Program-made: the position numbers and the translations under genes
Notes under the pieces: model-generated
Databases searched by the model: none
What the model saw: only the letters and a program-made list of their open reading frames with translations
Told to the model about the DNA's origin: nothing
Shown: piece by piece, positions 8,933 through 17,417 of the stretch
How positions within the stretch are numbered: the stretch's first letter is position 1
Layout of the letters: each line of letters begins with the position of its first letter
Assembly (NCBI RefSeq): GCF_018835585.1
Contig: NZ_JAHGVE010000010.1
Coordinates: 85,570-149,569, forward strand
Origin: Pelorhabdus rhamnosifermentans
Lineage (GTDB): Bacteria > Bacillota > Negativicutes > UMGS1260
Length of the DNA: 64,000 bases
Direction of reading: 5' to 3'

Positions 8933-10049
8933 TTTGAGCAATTTGCCGAGCATAACTTTTGCCGAAAAGGATGCATCGATAATCGAAACGGATATGATTA
9001 ATACTTATGAGCAAACATCTGGGCAGACGCTTGCTGACGCCGATCCGCGTAAGAAGCTGCTGCAGTCGGAAGTTCCGATTATCACCGGACAGCGGTCCGC
9101 CATCGACTATTCGGCAAAACAAAATTTATTAGCTTATGCGAGAAAGGCTTTTCTTGACCATATTGGTATTTTGGTTGGTTGTACTCGTATTCCGGCCACA
9201 GCAGCTAGTGATACGGTACGTTTTACATTGAGTATTGCACGCATCGTGAACACACCGATTGCAGCCGGAAAACGAGTAACAGCGGGAGATAATATATTTT
9301 TTGCGACGACGATAGAAACAGTTATTCCAGCGGGTACGATATCGGCAGATATTTTAGTGCAGTGCATGACGACGGGAGCACTTGGAAACGGTTATGCACC
9401 TGGTACTTTAAATACTTTAGTTGATCCTATTCCATATGTGGCTAGCGTGTCCAACACAACAACGAGTCAAGGCGGTGTTGATATTGAAAGCGATGATGCA
9501 TTTCGTGACCGCATCCAACAAGCACCAGAAAGTTTCTCCACAGCTGGTCCCGATGGTGCTTATAAATATTGGGCAAAAACGGCGTCTAGTTTAATTGCAG
9601 ATGTGAAACCGTACTCACCTAGCCCCGGTGTGGTGAATATTTGTATATTACTCGCTAATGGTGAAATACCAGGGCAGGAAATGTTAGATGCTGTGTTAGC
9701 CATTTGTAATGATAAAAAAATCCGGCCTTTGACGGATAAGGTGCAGGCCGTAGCACCGACACAGGTAAGCTATAACATTGATGTGGCGTATTGGATTGAT
9801 CAGCAAAATGCGAGTGTAGCAGCTAGTATACAAAAGGCTGTACAGGCAGCCGTCAACGATTATATACTCTGGCAAAAATCAGCTTTAGGACGTGGCGTTG
9901 ACCCATCGCAATTAATTTATTTAATGAAGCAAGCAGGGGCAGAGCGGGTAGCTGTGACTGCGCCAGCTTATCAAGCGCTAACGGATAGCCAAGTTGCTAA
10001 AGAAGGTACGATTGCTGTCAATTATAGCGGAACCGAGGCGACGTCGTGA
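8925..10049 (+). CDS. Baseplate J-like protein
   Basis: A 374-residue gpJ-family wedge protein with GGVDIESDDAFRDRI and ANGEIPGQEMLDAV, both hallmark phrases, and the C-terminal RGVDPSQLIYLMKQAGA segment. It works with gpW and gpI in the baseplate. It overlaps the next gene by 4 nt (GTGA). Confidence 0.9.
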   Translation: MSSLSNLPSITFAEKDASIIETDMINTYEQTSGQTLADADPRKKLLQSEVPIITGQRSAIDYSAKQNLLAYARKAFLDHIGILVGCTRIPATAASDTVRFTLSIARIVNTPIAAGKRVTAGDNIFFATTIETVIPAGTISADILVQCMTTGALGNGYAPGTLNTLVDPIPYVASVSNTTTSQGGVDIESDDAFRDRIQQAPESFSTAGPDGAYKYWAKTASSLIADVKPYSPSPGVVNICILLANGEIPGQEMLDAVLAICNDKKIRPLTDKVQAVAPTQVSYNIDVAYWIDQQNASVAASIQKAVQAAVNDYILWQKSALGRGVDPSQLIYLMKQAGAERVAVTAPAYQALTDSQVAKEGTIAVNYSGTEATS

Positions 10050-10693
10050 GTAGCGATATTTATAACATTAACTGGCTTGATATTATACCGCCAAGCATTA
10101 GCGGCGATCCGCAAGTACAGGCCATTAGTGCAGCTGTCACGCCCGAATTGCAACAGGTGAGCCAATCCATTCGCGAATGTATTATCTTGGCACGACTGGA
10201 TGAGCTAGAAGAGTCCGTCGTAGACCTTTTAGCTTGGCAATACCATGTAGATTTTTATGATGCAGCTTTGCCGATTGATCAAAAAAGGAATCTTGTTCGG
10301 ACTTCGATTGATGCCCACAGGCATAAAGGTACGCCCTATGCGGTTGAACTTGTGGTTAAGGCAATTCTAAAAGATGCTATCGTGCAGGAATGGTTTGACT
10401 ATGGTGGTGAACCATATTATTTTCGAGTTGTAAAAATTGGCGGCGATATGGTACAGCCAGAAGTCTACACGAAATTAAAAACAGCTATTAATATGGTGAA
10501 AAATACCCGATCATGGCTGGATGGTGTGTCGCTATATCGCGAAATGAGCAGTAATATTTATTATGGATTTTCGCAGAGCATTCATCAAAAAATTGACCTT
10601 TATCCGTCTGCGTTTAAAATGCCTAATGTGGAAACAGGGCAATATATGGGTGGTCTAATATCACTGCACAATAAAATTGAATTAACGGGGTGA
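10046..10693 (+). CDS. Phage tail protein I
   Basis: A 215-residue gpI-type protein with the family phrases ILARLDELEESVVDLLAWQYHVDFYD (in parts) and HRHKGTPYAVE. It attaches fibres to the baseplate. The GTG start at 10046 overlaps the gpJ stop. Confidence 0.88.
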   Translation: MSSDIYNINWLDIIPPSISGDPQVQAISAAVTPELQQVSQSIRECIILARLDELEESVVDLLAWQYHVDFYDAALPIDQKRNLVRTSIDAHRHKGTPYAVELVVKAILKDAIVQEWFDYGGEPYYFRVVKIGGDMVQPEVYTKLKTAINMVKNTRSWLDGVSLYREMSSNIYYGFSQSIHQKIDLYPSAFKMPNVETGQYMGGLISLHNKIELTG

Positions 10694-10697
10694 GAAT

Positions 10698-12353
10698 ATG
10701 CCAAATTGGTCAGGAGGAATACTGACTACGAAAGGGCAGGCTTTGCAAGCAAAAGTGGATAGTGGTCAGGTCAAGCTGACACTAACCAAAATGAAAATTG
10801 GTTCAGGAGTGTTGGCAAGTGGCCAGAGTTTATTAGAACTTACGGATTTGATTAGACCAGAGCAAAATATACCGATTAGCGGTGTTTCCGCGAACGGCAA
10901 TATAGCAACCATAACCGGCGTGATAACCAATTCGGGATTATTGGCCGGTTTTTATGTGCGTGAAATTGGAGTGTTTGCACAGGATTCGGACGTGGGGGAA
11001 ATTCTCTATTCTGTAAATGTCGATGCGGCACCAGATTATTTGCCGCCAGAAGGCAGTTCAATGGCTGTGTCAAGTGAATTTAATTATCACGTGGCTGTAA
11101 GTAACGCAGCAAATGTGACGGCCACAATTAGTATGAATGGTTTGGTAACAGTGGAGATTTTAGAGCAGCATACAAAACGCACAGATAACCCTCACAACGT
11201 AACTGCTGCTCAAGTAGGCGCTGAAACCCCAGCGGGCGCACAACAAAAAGCTGATACAGCCAAGGCAGCGTCAACTCAATACACTGATGCGAAAATGGCG
11301 GCTTTGGTAGCTGCTGCACCAGGGGCACTTGATACACTTAAAGAATTGGCAGATGCCCTGGGCGATGATTCGAATTTTGCAACAACGATAACGAATGCAC
11401 TGGCGGCGAAAGCAAATAAAACCGACATACCTACTACCCCGGCACAAGTAGGAGCAGCACCTGCTGATTATGGATTAGGGACACCCTCAGCAACATTTAA
11501 TTATGATGCTAATTTATTATTGACTAATGGATTTTACCAATCGGCATCTGCACTTTTGGCAAATTTACCAGATAATACCGCTACCTATTTTGTACAAGTA
11601 ATAGGTAGCAATGGTGTTAATTATGCAAAACAAATTGCTGCTAATGCATCCACAGGAGTTATGTATGCGAGGTCGTGTGTAAATGCTATTTGGTCTGTAT
11701 GGAAGCAACTTGTTACAGGGGACGACTCCCGCCTATCTGATGCACGCCCTGCCAACGGCGGTAATGCGGATACAGTAGGACACTATAGTGTTGATAATCT
11801 GATGCGGGCTGGAACTACGTTACAAAACCAGAATGTAACGCAAGACAGAGGAAATGTTATTAATTCCTTAGTTCCTGATAGTAATACAGACTTGCCACCT
11901 GTATATACATACGGGACACTTTTAAATTTAAACGGTGGGGCTGCCAAAGCAATGTTGTATATATCCCATCACGGAGAGGCCGCAATACAAGGCTGTTGGG
12001 ATACTAACTGGACAGGATGGAAACAGCTTGCTACGACAGACCAAACAACATACATTACAGCTTCTGGCTCAGGCACAAATTATTACTGGCGTAAGTGGTC
12101 AAACGGGGATATAGAAATATGGGGTTCTGTCGCTACTACAGTTGGTGGCGCATCTCAACCTGTTTCATTTCCTATTGCCTTGAGCACTGTCGATACATTT
12201 TTGCATAATTTTTATGACACTGGTTGGCCATCCGGATATATACTGCGAGCAATTAATATTTCGGGGGCGGGCTTTGAATATAACTGGGACGGTTTCAATA
12301 CCAATGGATCAGGTAACTCGTGTAAAATTGCTTATTACGTAAAAGGAAGGTAA
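10698..12353 (+). CDS. Tail fibre protein
   Basis: A 551-residue fibre. The first about 150 residues match the phage tail-collar/DUF3751 attachment domain (PNWSGGILTTKGQALQAK). A hinge contains DNPHNVTAAQVGA, followed by coiled and repeat regions. The C-terminal part holds two knob-like motifs (IWSVWKQL, WTGWKQL) and a receptor-binding end with NYYWRKWSNGDIEIWG. The C-terminal part should determine host range. Confidence 0.85.
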   Translation: MPNWSGGILTTKGQALQAKVDSGQVKLTLTKMKIGSGVLASGQSLLELTDLIRPEQNIPISGVSANGNIATITGVITNSGLLAGFYVREIGVFAQDSDVGEILYSVNVDAAPDYLPPEGSSMAVSSEFNYHVAVSNAANVTATISMNGLVTVEILEQHTKRTDNPHNVTAAQVGAETPAGAQQKADTAKAASTQYTDAKMAALVAAAPGALDTLKELADALGDDSNFATTITNALAAKANKTDIPTTPAQVGAAPADYGLGTPSATFNYDANLLLTNGFYQSASALLANLPDNTATYFVQVIGSNGVNYAKQIAANASTGVMYARSCVNAIWSVWKQLVTGDDSRLSDARPANGGNADTVGHYSVDNLMRAGTTLQNQNVTQDRGNVINSLVPDSNTDLPPVYTYGTLLNLNGGAAKAMLYISHHGEAAIQGCWDTNWTGWKQLATTDQTTYITASGSGTNYYWRKWSNGDIEIWGSVATTVGGASQPVSFPIALSTVDTFLHNFYDTGWPSGYILRAINISGAGFEYNWDGFNTNGSGNSCKIAYYVKGR

Positions 12354-12357
12354 CTAT

Positions 12358-12900
12358 ATGAGATATTTTTTGCATTATAACCAGTCAGGCTTGATTATTG
12401 GCGCGCCATACTGTGACTTAGTTCATGGCAAGCCGATGTCTGTATACAACACAGAGCCAATTACTACGCAGACCCCAGAGTTTGATGATAAAGGCAATGC
12501 AGTTGTAGGCGACGATGGTAAGCCATCCATGAAGACGGTAACGCAGGCCATAGGCACAGTACAAACAGGCACAACGATTGACCTATCCGCTATTCCTGCA
12601 CCGTATGCCGAAATTACCGAGGCCGAGCACGATGACTGGATGCAGAATCAAGCCACTCGTAAAGTTGATGTGACTACGAAAAAACTTATAGAATATACGC
12701 CGCCTGCTGTTGTGCTGACTGCTACTGAAAAAATCGCTGCACTTGATGCGGAATATCAGCCGCAGTTTTCTGCTTTGGCTCAGTCGCTTGGCCTTGCCAC
12801 ATTAGACGGCAATCAAACAGTTATAGACGGTATCAAGTCCGATTATACGGCTCTCAAAACCGAGTACAACGCCAAACGGGAGGCGATAGCCAATGGTTAA
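12358..12900 (+). CDS. Hypothetical protein, likely tail-fibre assembly or fibre-associated
   Basis: A 180-residue soluble protein directly downstream (4 nt) of the fibre gene, the usual place for a fibre chaperone. The N-terminal third contains FLHYNQSGLIIGAPY; the C-terminal 60 residues (EKIAALDAEYQPQFSAL) are helical. I do not recognise the gpG/Tfa motif set, so the role is inferred from position. Confidence 0.55.
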   Translation: MRYFLHYNQSGLIIGAPYCDLVHGKPMSVYNTEPITTQTPEFDDKGNAVVGDDGKPSMKTVTQAIGTVQTGTTIDLSAIPAPYAEITEAEHDDWMQNQATRKVDVTTKKLIEYTPPAVVLTATEKIAALDAEYQPQFSALAQSLGLATLDGNQTVIDGIKSDYTALKTEYNAKREAIANG

Positions 12901-13060
12901 TGGATTTAAAATTATCTGCTCCAATTGTGGAAAGGAAATTATTTTAACTGATGACAATTACATTAACGATGATATATGCTTCCAAGTTAGAAGCTATGAT
13001 GAATCAGATAATTATGCTGTTCTTGAATGTAGCTGTGGTAATTCAGTTGAAAACACTTAG
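12893..13060 (+). CDS. Small zinc-ribbon-like protein (55 aa)
   Basis: ATG at 12893 overlaps the end of the preceding gene by 8 nt. The product has a CSNC pair near residue 9 and an ECSC-G pair near residue 46, a two-knuckle spacing that suggests a single bound zinc. Function unknown; too short for routine annotation, but in-frame and tightly packed in the operon. Confidence 0.6.
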   Translation: MVNGFKIICSNCGKEIILTDDNYINDDICFQVRSYDESDNYAVLECSCGNSVENT

Positions 13061-13074
13061 AAGGAGGCGATAGC

Positions 13075-13200
13075 ATGACGAAACGTTGCTTTATTTGTGG
13101 GGCGAAGGAAGATAGCCAAGGTTATTGCACAAATGCGGATTGTCCGCGTAAGGCACCAGCAGCTCAGACAACTACAACCGCAACACCGACACAATCATAA
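13075..13200 (+). CDS. Small Cys-rich protein (41 aa)
   Basis: Preceded by AAGGAGGCGAT. The product begins MTKRCFICGAKED and continues with C-TNAD-C, giving a CxxC...CxxxxC knuckle, then a Pro/Thr/Ala tail. This pattern recurs in tiny phage proteins; the role is unknown. It forms a pair with the upstream zinc-ribbon gene. Confidence 0.55.
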   Translation: MTKRCFICGAKEDSQGYCTNADCPRKAPAAQTTTTATPTQS

Positions 13201-13243
13201 TACCGCGTAGGCGGCTATTTTTATTTTCTGGGGAGGGCGAGGC

Positions 13244-13546
13244 GTGGATGTATCAGAGGCAACATTGCAAGAATTATTTACCTTGATCAGGCAGAACAAT
13301 GAAAAAACTAATGAAGTCGATAAAAAAGTCACGGAGCTGGTTGCAAAAACAAGCGAAAAAGACCGAGCCTGTGAAAAGCATGATAAGACAACGGAGAATC
13401 ATGAGAATCGCATATATGGTCTTGAGTTGTGGCGAGCAGCACAAGGGGGCATAACTGGGTTCTTATGGAGAGTCTTTCCTTTGCTATTATCAGCCATTTC
13501 AGTAGCGTTAGCCGCATATGCCGTTACACATGGAGGGCATGGGTGA
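13244..13546 (+). CDS. XhlA-like holin/lysis accessory protein
   Basis: A 100-residue protein with a GTG start (GGGGAGGG 8 nt upstream). Residues 1-65 are a charged coiled coil; residues about 72-95 form one transmembrane helix (FLWRVFPLLLSAISVALAAY). This matches haemolysin XhlA-type proteins that work with a holin. It overlaps the next gene by 1 nt. Confidence 0.7.
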   Translation: MDVSEATLQELFTLIRQNNEKTNEVDKKVTELVAKTSEKDRACEKHDKTTENHENRIYGLELWRAAQGGITGFLWRVFPLLLSAISVALAAYAVTHGGHG

Positions 13547-13794
13547 TGAACAAAATACAGCAATACCTCATTGAGGCAATCGTAGCGGCATTTATGCTGC
13601 TATTTTTATTTTGGGCTATTGGTTATTGGGGCAATGCGCTCTATGGAATGAAGTTTGAGTTGAAAAGCTGCTGGGATGGTTTTACCACCCTGGGCGGTGC
13701 GGGGGTTTTGGCTATGATTAAGTACATCATGGACAGCTGGAAAAATAGCGACGATGGTAAAAATCCATATCAAAACGATGGAGGTAATAAATAA
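13546..13794 (+). CDS. Putative holin
   Basis: An 82-residue protein with a strong hydrophobic helix (residues 9-30), a second weaker helix (about residues 48-63) and a charged C terminus, placed between the XhlA-like gene and the lysin. The ATG at 13546 overlaps the upstream stop (TGATG). Size, topology and context fit a holin; there is no family-specific motif. Confidence 0.6.
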   Translation: MNKIQQYLIEAIVAAFMLLFLFWAIGYWGNALYGMKFELKSCWDGFTTLGGAGVLAMIKYIMDSWKNSDDGKNPYQNDGGNK

Positions 13795-13795
13795 A

Positions 13796-14404
13796 ATGAC
13801 GAACGAAGAATTAGCTAAAGAAATCGCCCTTGGAATTATCAATACCGGTGTAGAGGGGGGCTACGACAACGTTTGCTGCAGCACAGCCGGAGAGTATCCC
13901 TGCATGGGAGTGTCATCCTGGGAAGGTATTGGCGGCCGGGGTGATGCATTGCTATCCATGATCGATAGCGGTGAAAAGTTTATCGGTCGTACTTATTCTG
14001 ACATCCGAGACAGCGGCGAGATTGAAGAACTGGCAGAGCTGCTAAATTCAGACCAAGGACAGGCAGCACAGCAGAATATTTTAGCGCAGGATTGTCTTGA
14101 TTTGTATGTGCCAGTATTAAATCAGGTGGAAAACCTTGATGATAGCCGTTGCTTTATTTACGCGGGTATTTGGTGCCCAACCTCTCAGAATGTGGTAAAA
14201 ATCTTTTTACGTAATCGACAAGATAATTATGACATCCGTAATCTGGATAAGGTTAGGCAGATTTTCCGTGATCAATATTGCGTTGCGGCTGATGTCGGTA
14301 GCGAATACGCAGAAGGGTACGCCAATAGGGCGAATAATACGTTTGACTATGTATCGAGTTTGGATTTAACTACTGGCTACGGCGTGTCCGAATATCGAGC
14401 ATAG
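13796..14404 (+). CDS. Putative phage endolysin (lysozyme-like)
   Basis: A 202-residue protein beginning MTNEELAKEIALGI. The segment EGGYDNVCCSTAGEYPCMG followed by RGDAL resembles the EGGY...G-LS-G pattern of clostridial phage muramidases, where the Glu would be catalytic. It follows the holin genes and has GGAGGTAATAAATAAA before the ATG at 13796. There is no signal peptide, as expected when a holin releases it. Family assignment is by pattern, not certain. Confidence 0.55.
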   Translation: MTNEELAKEIALGIINTGVEGGYDNVCCSTAGEYPCMGVSSWEGIGGRGDALLSMIDSGEKFIGRTYSDIRDSGEIEELAELLNSDQGQAAQQNILAQDCLDLYVPVLNQVENLDDSRCFIYAGIWCPTSQNVVKIFLRNRQDNYDIRNLDKVRQIFRDQYCVAADVGSEYAEGYANRANNTFDYVSSLDLTTGYGVSEYRA

Positions 14405-14517
14405 TCTATTGACCGAAGACAAAAACGGTAAATACAGGCGCCCATGCGCACTGATCGGGGCTGGTATTTTCCAATTTGTCCATTATAAAAAGACAAAAAT
14501 GAAGGGAAGAATCAAAA

Positions 14518-15021
14518 ATGAAAAGTTATACTCAGACCGAAATTGAAGGAATGACGCAGGACCAATTAAAGGCGGCGCTCATTGAAGCACAGGCCAGTAA
14601 GACGGATGTTACAGGTATAGCTGTAGATGATACAGATAACACTGAGCAGACAGCAAATATGACAGCGATGGCTACCAGTCAGGCTACTGCTACTGATACA
14701 CAGCAGACCGCAGCCCCAGCCACAGAACCGACGCCGCTCGAAAAATTAACTGCAAAGATTGATGATTTGGAGGCGGACGGAACCGGCTTGTATGACGCAG
14801 CCATCTCGGTACTTAAGCAGCAACGTGACACAATGATTGCGGATGCGAAAGCTGTTGTTGACGAGGCAGAAAGCAGTGTCAAAACAGGCGTACAAGGAAC
14901 CGAGACAGAAGTAAAGTCTTTCTGGCAGCAATACGGAAACGGTATTGCTCAAGGTGCGAAAGTGTTTTTGCTGGCCTATATTGCCACTGTTATTACTGGT
15001 AGAGTATTGGGGTTGATGTAA
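14518..15021 (+). CDS. Phage membrane protein with C-terminal anchor
   Basis: A 167-residue protein: a Thr/Ala/Gln-rich low-complexity middle (residues 45-75), a coiled coil (75-125) and a single transmembrane helix at the very C terminus (VFLLAYIATVITGRVLGLM). It lies in the lysis module just before another membrane protein. A spanin-like or lysis-control role is possible, but I recognise no family. Confidence 0.5.
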   Translation: MKSYTQTEIEGMTQDQLKAALIEAQASKTDVTGIAVDDTDNTEQTANMTAMATSQATATDTQQTAAPATEPTPLEKLTAKIDDLEADGTGLYDAAISVLKQQRDTMIADAKAVVDEAESSVKTGVQGTETEVKSFWQQYGNGIAQGAKVFLLAYIATVITGRVLGLM

Positions 15022-15639
15022 TTGAATGACATAAGAAATTTTATTACGGAGCACAAGAGAACGCTGATTATTGGCGGTCTCATTTTATTGCTGATTGTTG
15101 TTTATTTCCTAGGTCGTAATCATGCTACTATAGCGACACAGGAGTCCCAGCCTGTGCAGATACCACAGGAGTTACTAAACAATATTAATGCTTTGCAAAA
15201 TAAGCTTGATTTATCAGAACAAAATACACGGTTACTGGCCAGTGCACTCGATAAAATAAAAGCCAGACAGATTGCGCCAGTGGCTAATTATTACGTGACA
15301 GCCCCAACAATAGAGAAAGCCGCTGATGTTATTCAGCAACAGATTAAAGATAATGACCCGACATTACCGCCTGCTGCGCTCGAAAAGACGGATAAAACCG
15401 TTGTTGCGCCAATTACAAAAGATTTAACGGGGAATACGCTGCCAACTGATCAGCAGAAAGTAGACGTATATAAGATTGATTTACGTAAGGACCATAGAAT
15501 TAAAATTGGTGCCACTATAGTGGACAGTAAAGCCTATGCGGCAGTTGGATATGAGCAGGGGCGGTTCGAAGCAGTTGCACATGCTGATGGTAAGAATGTA
15601 AAAGGCGGTACTGTGATGTGGAATGCAATTGAATGGTAA
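15022..15639 (+). CDS. Putative spanin-like membrane-anchored protein
   Basis: A 205-residue protein with a TTG start directly after the previous stop. It has an N-terminal transmembrane helix (residues 14-31, LIIGGLILLLIVVYFLG), a coiled coil (50-80) and a soluble extracytoplasmic domain. An anchored coiled coil at the end of the lysis cassette fits an inner-membrane spanin subunit, which a phage of a diderm host would need. This is inference from topology and context. Confidence 0.45.
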   Translation: MNDIRNFITEHKRTLIIGGLILLLIVVYFLGRNHATIATQESQPVQIPQELLNNINALQNKLDLSEQNTRLLASALDKIKARQIAPVANYYVTAPTIEKAADVIQQQIKDNDPTLPPAALEKTDKTVVAPITKDLTGNTLPTDQQKVDVYKIDLRKDHRIKIGATIVDSKAYAAVGYEQGRFEAVAHADGKNVKGGTVMWNAIEW

Positions 15640-15700
15640 TTTTAATGCCACGCCGTAATCCGGGTGCAGGTGTAGACGCTACTGTACAGAAATAATTCTT

Positions 15701-15740
15701 GCCCCTATTCTAGATTAGGCTAGGACAGGGGCTTTTTATT
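15701..15740 (+). terminator. Rho-independent terminator ending the phage late operon
   Basis: GCCCCT at 15701 pairs with AGGGGC at 15727-15732, with further pairing inside, followed by TTTTTATTT. It resembles the terminator at 16897. Confidence 0.85.
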
Positions 15741-15781
15741 TGTCTGTTTTTATTTTAAATTTACTATAACTGATAATTAAA

Positions 15782-15810
15782 TTGACAATTGGGTATAATA
15801 AAGTTACAAT
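15782..15810 (+). promoter_or_regulatory. SigA-type promoter of the GHKL-DUF4325 gene
   Basis: TTGACA (15782-15787), a 17-nt spacer, then TACAAT (15805-15810), 25 nt before the ATG. It is separated from the late operon by the terminator at 15701. Confidence 0.75.
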
Positions 15811-15834
15811 TAATGCCTAAGGGGGGTGTTTAAA

Positions 15835-16875
15835 ATGTCACTCGCTGTTGATAAGCGTCAAGGAATATTAGAATACTTGCTGAAAGAAATTAAGAAGAAC
15901 AACACTTCTCTGGTTTTAGCGACAAGCCAACAGTTTAAAATATCTAAACAATCCATTTATAGATATATTTCTCATCTAGCTGAAAATGGGCAAATATTAG
16001 TAACTAAAAATGGAAGATATAATAGTTACAAACTTGTGAGAAAGCAAAAGATTTTTGATTATAAAACTAAAGGATTACAAGAAGATATAGTATGGGCAAA
16101 TGATATCTTACCAGTAATAAAAGATTCTATACCTAAGAATGTTTTAAATGCATGCAATTATGGATTTACGGAAATCCTAAATAATACAATTGATCATTCT
16201 GGAGCTAAGGAGGTTCAAGTTGTATTAACAATAGATCCTGTTTCAATTGAATTTGCGATTCTTGATGCTGGTGTGGGGATATTTAACAAAATTCAAAAAT
16301 CATTAGGCTTGGATAATCCGAAACAGTCTATTTTGGAATTAGCAAAAGGAAAATTCACCACAGATCCAGACAATCATTCTGGAGAAGGAATTTTTTTTAC
16401 ATCACGAATTTTTGATAGTTTTTATATACATTCTGATGAATTACAATTTCTGTCTGGCAGAAATAATGGTCCAGACTATCTATTCGAAGATAAAAAATCA
16501 TTTGAAGGAACGTGCGTTATGATGGAAATTAATAAAGATTCTGACGTAAATACTCAAAAAGTTTTTGATGAGTTTACAGCAATAGATGACGATTATGGTT
16601 TTACTAAAACACACATTCCTGTACGTTTAGCTGAACACGAAGGCGAATTATTAGTATCTAGGTCACAAGCAAAACGATTGGCACATCGTTTTGAACATTT
16701 TAAGGAAGTTGTGCTTGATTTTAAAGACGTAACCGAAATTGGTCAGGCATTTGCTGATGAATTGTTTAGGGTATTTAATGCTGCTCATCCGGAAGTTAAA
16801 CTTTATCCAATTAATATGTCTAAAGAGGTTCAAAAAATGGTTTTTCGAGTACTACCGAGCAATTATGCTAATTAA
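15835..16875 (+). CDS. HTH + GHKL ATPase + DUF4325 (STAS-like) regulator, phage cargo gene
   Basis: A 346-residue protein with three parts: an N-terminal winged-HTH-like domain (residues 5-65), a GHKL ATPase domain with N-box EILNNTIDHS, G1 box LDAGVGIF and G2 box HSGEGIFF, and a C-terminal DUF4325 domain with VVLDFKDVTEIGQAFADE. The architecture recalls anti-sigma kinase and STAS partners fused together; substrates are unknown. The ATG at 15835 has GGGGGG upstream; a GTG at 15826 would overlap that site. It carries its own promoter and terminator and is visibly more AT-rich than the phage late genes. Confidence 0.8.
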   Translation: MSLAVDKRQGILEYLLKEIKKNNTSLVLATSQQFKISKQSIYRYISHLAENGQILVTKNGRYNSYKLVRKQKIFDYKTKGLQEDIVWANDILPVIKDSIPKNVLNACNYGFTEILNNTIDHSGAKEVQVVLTIDPVSIEFAILDAGVGIFNKIQKSLGLDNPKQSILELAKGKFTTDPDNHSGEGIFFTSRIFDSFYIHSDELQFLSGRNNGPDYLFEDKKSFEGTCVMMEINKDSDVNTQKVFDEFTAIDDDYGFTKTHIPVRLAEHEGELLVSRSQAKRLAHRFEHFKEVVLDFKDVTEIGQAFADELFRVFNAAHPEVKLYPINMSKEVQKMVFRVLPSNYAN

Positions 16876-16896
16876 TTTCTCTTTGTAGTAAAGCAT

Positions 16897-16937
16897 AGCC
16901 CCTATCTTGACTTAGGTCATGGTAGGGGCTTTTTTTC
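16897..16937 (+). terminator. Rho-independent terminator of the GHKL-DUF4325 gene
   Basis: AGCCCCTA (16897-16904) pairs with TAGGGGCT (16923-16930), followed by seven Ts. Sequence and layout echo the terminator at 15701. Confidence 0.9.
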
Positions 16938-17141
16938 TAGACAAATAAAATAACTGTTGGTGCCATTATAATGGTGAGGTCTTCGTTGAGAAGCGATTGT
17001 GAAAATGAAAAATACCGTCTGGTAGCGTAATGTTACTGGGCAGCATTTTTTTGCAATTGAAGATTATAAGACTTTTTTTCTTGCTTTTCAATTTATGATT
17101 GAAGTATGTCAATTATAAAAGTGAGGTGATATTAATGAACC

Positions 17142-17342
17142 GTGATTGTGGCGGCAGTATGTTCGATTTTGATTTTGTATCTTGCTAACAATTTAATTGA
17201 ACATATCGAAACCAATTCGCACCATCGAGTAGCCAAGGTGCAAGAAATTCTGAAAGATGATTTAGGGGCATCAGATATGCTGTCCCTAAAGGATTGCCCA
17301 TTCTCCGACATATGCTGGGGATGGGCATTTTTGTTTAATTGA
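17142..17342 (+). CDS. Possible small membrane peptide (GTG start)
   Basis: A 66-residue frame from GTG 17142 with a hydrophobic first 17 residues (VAAVCSILILYLANN) and a charged remainder. A good ribosome site (GAGGTG at about 17122) points instead to ATG 17135, which is closed after 17 codons in another frame. The terminator lies inside the 3' end of this frame. A toxin-like or decayed gene is possible. Weak support. The rest of 16938-17417 shows only a possible small hairpin RNA ending near 17056. Confidence 0.25.
   Translation: MIVAAVCSILILYLANNLIEHIETNSHHRVAKVQEILKDDLGASDMLSLKDCPFSDICWGWAFLFN
17296..17336 (+). terminator. Rho-independent terminator
   Basis: GCCCATTCTCC pairs with GGGGATGGGC, followed by ATTTTTGTTT. 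It closes the short transcript that starts near 17.1 kb. Confidence 0.7.
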
Positions 17343-17417
17343 TTATATACAATTATAGAGGAAATGGTGATAATTATTAGAAATGTATTTAAATAAGTAG
17401 TGGGAAGGAGAAATATT

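Noticed and set aside
13203..13228. CCGC-GTAG-GCGG followed by a T-rich run as a terminator between small Cys-rich gene and holin region
   Set aside because: The stem is only 4 bp and termination here would cut off the lysis genes.
15782..15799. TTGACA followed directly by TATAAT as a promoter for the GHKL-DUF4325 gene
   Set aside because: The spacing is only 6 nt. The same TTGACA pairs correctly at 17 nt with TACAAT at 15805, which I report instead.
17135..17188. 17-codon frame from ATG 17135 with a good ribosome site
   Set aside because: Too short and without recognisable features; it overlaps another weak frame. Left as uncertain.
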